Source: Opitutales bacterium (GTDB lineage: Bacteria; Verrucomicrobiota; Verrucomicrobiia; Opitutales; Opitutaceae). From it: a DNA stretch of 9,861 bases. Where the stretch lies: NCBI GenBank assembly GCA_021772595.1, contig JAJFLS010000273.1, positions 1-9,861 on the forward strand, given 5' to 3'. Shown here in pieces: positions 7,127-9,861 of the stretch; position 1 is the stretch's first letter; every line of letters starts with the position of its first letter. The position numbers and the translations under genes are program-made. Below the pieces are notes generated by a model that saw only the letters and a list, made by a program, of their open reading frames with translations, was not told where the DNA came from and did not search any database.

Positions 7127-7495
7127 CTACTTCTTTCGTTTCGTTGTTTTGCCAGGCTTCGCGCCCGGATTTTTGGTTTCTAAATATCTATCCAAATTCG
7201 CCAAGCGACGGTTCCAGAATCCAGTCAATCGCTGAATCGTTCTCTCCGCGTTTTGAAGCGCCTTAACGTTTAACTGAAAGCGATGCGTCTGCCCCTCACG
7301 AATACGCGTTACAAGATCCGCCGACTCCAAGACCTTCAAGTGCTTGGAAATTGCCGGTGCGGAAATACTAAACGGAGCCGACAGTTCACCCGCCGAGGCC
7401 TCCCGCTGAGCCACCACCTGCAAAATTTCCCGACGCGTCGGATCCGACAAGGCTTTGAACACCCGACTCGTCCGATCTTCTTCTAGCTTAACCAT
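7127..7495 (-). CDS. ArsR-family winged-helix transcriptional repressor
   Basis: This 122-residue ArsR/SmtB-type DNA-binding protein has a typical N-terminus 'FKALSDPTRREIL' (13-25). Its helix-turn-helix spans about 37-62, with recognition-helix segment SAPAISKHLKVLESADLV, followed by the wing (REGQTHRFQL) and a C-terminal helix FWNRRLANLDRYL typical of regulators paired with SRPBCC genes. The last dozen residues are Lys-rich. The protein has no cysteine, so it is not a thiolate metal sensor of the classic ArsR kind. I chose ATG 7495 over the longer TTG frame (7531), because that TTG is part of a near-perfect -35 box TTGACA and the extra 12 residues precede the family N-terminus. The start codon lies in the centre of a palindromic operator. 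It probably represses its own operon with the SRPBCC gene. Confidence 0.9.
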   Translation of the reverse strand: MVKLEEDRTSRVFKALSDPTRREILQVVAQREASAGELSAPFSISAPAISKHLKVLESADLVTRIREGQTHRFQLNVKALQNAERTIQRLTGFWNRRLANLDRYLETKNPGAKPGKTTKRKK

Positions 7496-7503
7496 GTGGT
7501 TAA
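7488..7503 (-). promoter_or_regulatory. Probable ArsR operator O1, overlapping the arsR-type gene start codon
   Basis: A perfect 16-bp palindrome with a 4-base centre, TTAACC-N4-GGTTAA. On the coding strand the centre supplies the ATG (ACATGG). A second copy lies 52 bp upstream, centre to centre. Repressor binding here would cover the predicted transcription start and start codon. Confidence 0.75.
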
Positions 7504-7531
7504 TTAACAAGAACGAAAGATCGCGTGTCAA
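7503..7531 (-). promoter_or_regulatory. Predicted sigma70-type promoter of the ArsR-SRPBCC operon
   Basis: A consensus -35 TTGACA (7526-7531) is followed by a 17-base spacer and GTTAAT (7503-7508, 4 of 6 matches to TATAAT) on the minus strand. The expected start of transcription, about seven bases on, falls at or next to the ATG at 7495. The mRNA may therefore be leaderless, in agreement with the absence of a Shine-Dalgarno sequence. It lies between the two operators. Confidence 0.65.
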
Positions 7532-7539
7532 CTCTTTAT

Positions 7540-7555
7540 TTAACCTTTTGGTTAA
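7540..7555 (-). promoter_or_regulatory. Probable ArsR operator O2, upstream of the -35 box
   Basis: A perfect TTAACC-N4-GGTTAA palindrome, sharing 15 of 17 bases with O1 when the preceding A on the minus strand is included. It ends 9 bases upstream of the -35 box. Its centre is 52 bp from that of O1, close to five helical turns, so two dimers could sit on the same DNA face around the promoter. Confidence 0.75.
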
Positions 7556-7578
7556 TCTTTTCCGTATAAGCCTATTGA

Positions 7579-7602
7579 CTCACGCGAAGCCGCAAAGACG
7601 CG
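7579..7602 (+). repeat. Dispersed CACGCGAAGCCGC-type repeat, copy 1
   Basis: The 24-base segment starting CTCACGCGAAGCCGC matches the minus strand of 9551-9574 at 22 of 24 positions. It lies between the zeta-type gene's stop codon and the ArsR promoter, and has internal short near-repeats of the pattern CGCGAAG/CGCAAAG. It does not carry the GTAG foot and belongs to a different repeat class from the REP-like pairs. Confidence 0.6.
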
Positions 7603-7619
7603 TAGGAAGAGAAAGCTAT

Positions 7620-8324
7620 TCAGGAGTTCGAGAACGCCTCTTGCACTCTCAAGAAGTCGCCTACGGCCTCTAGCACTGGCTCGAGATTCTCCGTGTAAAA
7701 GCGATCCTCTGATCCGTACTCAGCGATTGCTTCCTCTACTCTATCGCGGCCCTCAAGAAAGCGGGAGAGAGCGACATGCGAAGGTTGTCGTATTTTCATC
7801 ATAGTCCCCCGTTCACGACTCGCTATTTCTGATGGAGGCGTTGCGCTTCCGTCTAACAATACCCAGCGATCCGAAATACTCTGATACACGGTAGTGAAAT
7901 TTGGATACGATCGCCCGAAGCGACGGCGGATTACACTCTCATCTATATCGTGCCCACCACGCTTGACTCTCTCGGATACACGTCGTACCGCAAACTCCGC
8001 GTCGGGAAGCCAAAGATAAACCAACTCGACCCGATACCCCTCCGACTGCAAGCGTAACAATCTACGAGCCATGGCAAGACCGCTTAAAGTCGATTCAACC
8101 ACAAACGACTCTCCGCGCTTAGCCTTCTCATCAAAACGATTGATGAATTCTCTCCCTGCCCTCATGGCGGCCTTGTGCGGTTTAAAGGGTGACAAGCTCT
8201 CGGCGATCAGATCCGCGTTGAGAAACTCGAATGCGCTCGGCAAGCGCTCCAGAAGCAACTGACGAGCAAAGGTCGTCTTCCCTGCTCCGTTCGGCCCTCC
8301 AAGCACGATCACCGTCTTCTGCAT
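7620..8324 (-). CDS. Zeta-toxin-family P-loop kinase (COG4185-like), no antitoxin seen
   Basis: This 234-residue ATPase/kinase has Walker A GPNGAGKT (10-17), the zeta-type substrate/base motif NADLIAESL (36-44), ESTLSG (77-82), and the strand ELVYLWLPDAEFAVRRVSERVKRGGH (100-125) containing GGH. IRRRFGRS with basic residues follows, then a DRWVLLDGSATPP segment. Zeta/PezT toxins phosphorylate UDP-N-acetylglucosamine, and related chromosomal proteins may have other substrates; which applies here is unknown. The start is ATG 8324; a TTG two codons earlier is also possible. There is no epsilon-type or other small antitoxin gene on either side: upstream are repeat pairs, downstream the ArsR promoter. 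It may therefore be a stand-alone housekeeping-type member or carry its control in its C-terminal region (about 165-234), which I could not assign. Confidence 0.82.
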   Translation of the reverse strand: MQKTVIVLGGPNGAGKTTFARQLLLERLPSAFEFLNADLIAESLSPFKPHKAAMRAGREFINRFDEKAKRGESFVVESTLSGLAMARRLLRLQSEGYRVELVYLWLPDAEFAVRRVSERVKRGGHDIDESVIRRRFGRSYPNFTTVYQSISDRWVLLDGSATPPSEIASRERGTMMKIRQPSHVALSRFLEGRDRVEEAIAEYGSEDRFYTENLEPVLEAVGDFLRVQEAFSNS

Positions 8325-8359
8325 AATCAATAGCTAAGTTATTCCGCAACGGAGTCAAA

Positions 8360-8418
8360 TGTAGGAGCCTGCTTGCAGGCGATTAGCGAGGAAAATCGCC
8401 TGCAAGCAGGCTCCTACA
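8360..8418. repeat. REPIN-like inverted repeat pair, type B (intact copy)
   Basis: Two perfect 24-bp inverted arms (8360-8383 and 8395-8418) are separated by 11 bases. Each arm starts TGTAGGAG and holds the hairpin CCTGC-TT-GCAGG. This is the cleanest copy of the type B element also seen at 1063-1213 and 6543-6587. It lies 36 bases upstream of the zeta-type gene's start codon, so it could be in or next to that gene's promoter. Confidence 0.9.
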
Positions 8419-8440
8419 ACTTCCACTTCGAATTCTCGAA

Positions 8441-8543
8441 GTAGCTACGTCGTCCCGCTCAGCGGGACGGCGTGGTCGAGCTCTTGGACCTCTCCTTTTT
8501 CGATTAAGTGGAAAACTAGGCACTCAGCGGGATCGGTTCCTAC
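8441..8543. repeat. REPIN-like pair, type E, right arm degraded
   Basis: GTAG at 8441-8444 precedes the hairpin CGTCCCG-CTCAG-CGGGACG (8451-8457/8463-8469). Facing it, the minus strand has GTAG at 8540-8543 followed by a partly matching arm (TCCCGCTGAG) that no longer folds well. The block CTCAGCGGGA is present in both arms (8458-8467, 8523-8532). The right foot ends 3 bases from the stop codon of the hydrolase gene, so this element occupies that gene's 3' end. The middle part shows no gene. Confidence 0.65.
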
Positions 8544-8546
8544 CTT

Positions 8547-9476
8547 TCACCGGCTATGCTTCAGGATAAAGTCTACAATCGGCTGTGGTTCTTCCAAGCT
8601 GTGGGGATGATGGCCGATACCTTTCTTGTGGATGACATGGATTTGTCCTCCGAGCGCTTTGTAGCGTTTCTCGATGATTGCGGTGTTCTCGGAAACGGGG
8701 ACCACTTTGTCGGCATCGCCGACCACGTGTATTATAGGGACGCCTACCGCCGCTAGCGGCGCAAGATTGTCGATCGGATTTTCAGTGTATGCATTGGCTT
8801 CTTTCTGTGTAAGTCCAAGCGTTCTCATTAACCTTTCGACCCCAGGCCAGCTATTGAAATCGCAAACCGGCGCGTCGCCATAAAGACAGCTCACTTTCTC
8901 GGGATTCTTAGAGGCCCAATTGTAGATGATCAGGCCTCCTCTTGAGAATCCTTCCAGGATCATCTTTTTCGCGAAACCGCGCGAAGCCGTCAAGTATTCA
9001 TAAAATGAATTCCAACGCGCGACCGCTTCCTTCGATCCAAAAAGATCGGCTACATCGACATAAGCGATATGGTAACCCATTTTCAAAAAAGCGATATCGA
9101 GTTGCGGCTCGTGACCAAAAAATCGAGCCCGCCAGATCCACGGGTTTCCATCCGCGGTTTCGTCGGGGACGACCACGCGACAGCTCAAGTCCTCGACTTC
9201 GAAATCAAATTGATCGAACGAATGGAATGACGACTGTTCTCCTGGCCATTCGTCAGCAGCGATGACGCTTTCCGCTGATACCGCCACTGCTGTCAGCAAG
9301 AGTGCTTTATAGAGTGTCCAATAAATTGTATATCGTAGGGCCGGCTCTCTTGACGAGGCGTAACGCAGTGAAGACTGTTGCGCCGTGCCGCGAAAGAAAA
9401 CCGTTCTCCACTTACGCGGCATGTCGCTAGCGACAGTCCTACATTTAAAATACCTGCATACGCAATTATTGGACAT
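8547..9476 (-). CDS. Secreted-type alpha/beta hydrolase; true start uncertain
   Basis: The alpha/beta-hydrolase core is clear. Numbering from ATG 9476, these are the nucleophile elbow EGFSRGG (175-181, Ser178), GDADKVVP with probable acid Asp256, and GIGHHPHS with probable catalytic His289. NPWIWRARFFGHEPQLD (111-127) is typical of a Planctomycetes/Verrucomicrobia hydrolase family. The role (esterase, peptidase or glycan-linked) is not known. A hydrophobic stretch ALLLTAVAVSA (58-68), followed by ESVIAADEW, looks like a signal peptide, so the natural N-terminus should be around residue 50-60. That region has no ATG or GTG; only ATT 9326 and TTG 9299 are near. The first 54 codons lie inside a 161-base repeat element that supplies both in-frame ATGs (9476, 9422). 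The coordinates give the longest frame. The real start may be an unusual codon, or export may be impaired. Confidence 0.8.
   Translation of the reverse strand: MSNNCVCRYFKCRTVASDMPRKWRTVFFRGTAQQSSLRYASSREPALRYTIYWTLYKALLLTAVAVSAESVIAADEWPGEQSSFHSFDQFDFEVEDLSCRVVVPDETADGNPWIWRARFFGHEPQLDIAFLKMGYHIAYVDVADLFGSKEAVARWNSFYEYLTASRGFAKKMILEGFSRGGLIIYNWASKNPEKVSCLYGDAPVCDFNSWPGVERLMRTLGLTQKEANAYTENPIDNLAPLAAVGVPIIHVVGDADKVVPVSENTAIIEKRYKALGGQIHVIHKKGIGHHPHSLEEPQPIVDFILKHSR
9315..9475. repeat. 161-base MITE-like element with GTAG-footed palindromes inside
   Basis: The ends are a perfect 10-bp terminal inverted repeat TGTCCAATAA (9315-9324/9466-9475), and the match continues imperfectly inward (TTG-TAT). 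Inside are GTAG at 9335-9338, an imperfect hairpin at 9357-9384 (GGCGTAAC.. / ..GTTGCGCC), a perfect 14-bp palindrome TGTCGCTAGCGACA (9422-9435), and CTAC at 9439-9442, the minus-strand GTAG foot. The internal GTAG...CTAC part resembles the other pairs in the window, but its two arms carry different hairpins. I saw no obvious target-site duplication. It covers the 5' end of the hydrolase frame. Confidence 0.65.
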
Positions 9477-9508
9477 TTTCTTAGGAATTGCTCAGGTGTA
9501 TAATCGAT

Positions 9509-9574
9509 TCACGCGAAAACGCGAAGGGTGACAAACTCGATAAAACTCTTCGCGACTTCGCGGCTTCGCGTGAG
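9509..9574. repeat. Inverted repeat containing CACGCGAAGCCGC-type repeat, copy 2
   Basis: TCACGCGAAAACGCGAAG (9509-9526) pairs with 9556-9573 at 16 of 18 positions across a 29-base spacer. The right arm, read on the minus strand as CTCACGCGAAGCCGC (9551-9574), is the second copy of the repeat at 7579-7602. It lies in the gap between the molybdenum-enzyme gene's stop codon and the hydrolase, and could act as a hairpin in the 3' region of the former transcript. No T-run follows. Confidence 0.6.
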
Positions 9575-9594
9575 ACTCCTTCTTACCCTCTTCC

Positions 9595-9861
9595 CTACGC
9601 AAGCTGGTCTTTTATCGGAAGTTGGCGTATCCGTTTTCCGGTGGCGGCGAAGATGGCATTGCACAAGGCAGGCGCGATGGGAGGGACTCCAGGCTCGCCA
9701 ACGCCGCCGAGCTCGACTTCCTTATCCGGATCTACGAGGTGTATGGATATCGATTTGGGAGCCAATGGAATGCGCGGAACTTGGTAGTCGTGAAAATTGC
9801 TCTGCCGAGCGCTTCCATCTTCAAAACTCACTTCGCCAGTAGTGGCTAGTCCAATACCCAT
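9595..9861 (-). CDS. C-terminal part of xanthine dehydrogenase-family molybdopterin-binding subunit (5' end outside window)
   Basis: The frame is open to the window's right edge and stops at TAG 9595-9597. The ATG at 9861 is simply where the window ends, so this is the last 88 residues of a much larger protein. The fragment shows GLATTGEVSFEDG, QSNFHDYQVPRI and the family's active-site loop GGVGEPGVPPIAPAL, in which the Glu (residue 56 of the fragment) is the catalytic base next to the molybdenum cofactor. It ends IFAATGKRIRQLPI, as in aldehyde-oxidase / isoquinoline 1-oxidoreductase beta-subunit-like hydroxylases. It would hydroxylate an aldehyde or N-heterocycle using a molybdopterin cofactor together with a [2Fe-2S] subunit not seen here. 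The substrate cannot be told from this fragment. Confidence 0.93.
   Translation of the reverse strand: MGIGLATTGEVSFEDGSARQSNFHDYQVPRIPLAPKSISIHLVDPDKEVELGGVGEPGVPPIAPALCNAIFAATGKRIRQLPIKDQLA

Noticed and set aside
7496..7531. Longer N-terminus of the ArsR protein from TTG 7529-7531
   Set aside because: The TTG is part of the consensus -35 box TTGACA; the extra 12 residues lie before the family N-terminus.
1063..8418. CRISPR array suggested by recurring 24-base palindromic units
   Set aside because: The copies are kilobases apart, lie in inverted pairs without regular unique spacers, and no cas genes are present; they fit REP/REPIN elements.
8556..8883. Short + strand open frames opposite the hydrolase gene
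   Set aside because: They are antisense to the catalytic-domain coding sequence with intact Ser-Asp-His motifs; no start signals or domain features.

Overview
The window is an ordinary chromosomal stretch from a moderately GC-rich, Gram-negative-like bacterium. Protein style (a Planctomycetes/Verrucomicrobia-type secreted alpha/beta hydrolase and a jelly-roll-like secreted domain), the scarcity of strong Shine-Dalgarno sites and the abundance of GTAG-footed palindromes make a member of the Verrucomicrobiota (perhaps Opitutales-like) my best guess. This is inference from style only, with no database search.

Layout, left to right. (1) 1-576: 3' end of a + strand gene with a galactose-binding-like C-terminal domain. 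(2) 577-1276: a 700-base gene-free region filled with two complex inverted-repeat elements. (3) 1277-2155 (+): beta-hydroxyacid dehydrogenase (3-hydroxyisobutyrate / tartronate semialdehyde reductase type). (4) 2156-2361: convergent gap with a palindromic repeat pair and the terminator of the next gene. (5) 2362-3393 (-): class II fructose-bisphosphate aldolase (fbaA). (6) 3394-3587: divergent promoter region. (7) 3588-6509 (+): 973-residue fused FAD/iron-sulfur 2-hydroxyacid dehydrogenase starting at TTG. (8) 6667-7495 (-): two-gene operon of an ArsR-type repressor and an SRPBCC/AHSA1 protein with a cysteine-rich tail, preceded by two matching 16-bp palindromic operators placed around the promoter. 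(9) 7620-8324 (-): zeta-toxin-family P-loop kinase with no visible antitoxin. (10) 8331-8546: two more palindromic repeat pairs. (11) 8547-9476 (-): secreted alpha/beta hydrolase whose 5' end lies inside a 161-base MITE-like element. (12) 9595-9861 (-): C-terminal end of a xanthine dehydrogenase-family molybdenum subunit, cut by the window edge.

The genes do not form one pathway. The aldolase is core glycolysis/gluconeogenesis. The two dehydrogenases both act on hydroxy acids but lie in separate transcription units. The ArsR/SRPBCC pair is a small self-regulated operon.

The feature that unifies the window is non-coding. Nearly every gap between genes carries short palindromes that begin with the tetranucleotide GTAG and mostly occur as inverted pairs (GTAG...CTAC). 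At least five different hairpin sequences share this architecture. That is the known signature of REP/REPIN elements mobilised by REP-associated tyrosine transposases (TnpA-REP/RAYT), here apparently as several co-existing families. No transposase is present in the window. I did not find a new defence or biosynthetic system. The most unusual items are the REP diversity, the element-embedded start of the hydrolase, the paired ArsR operators that overlap the start codon, and the Cys-rich SRPBCC tail.
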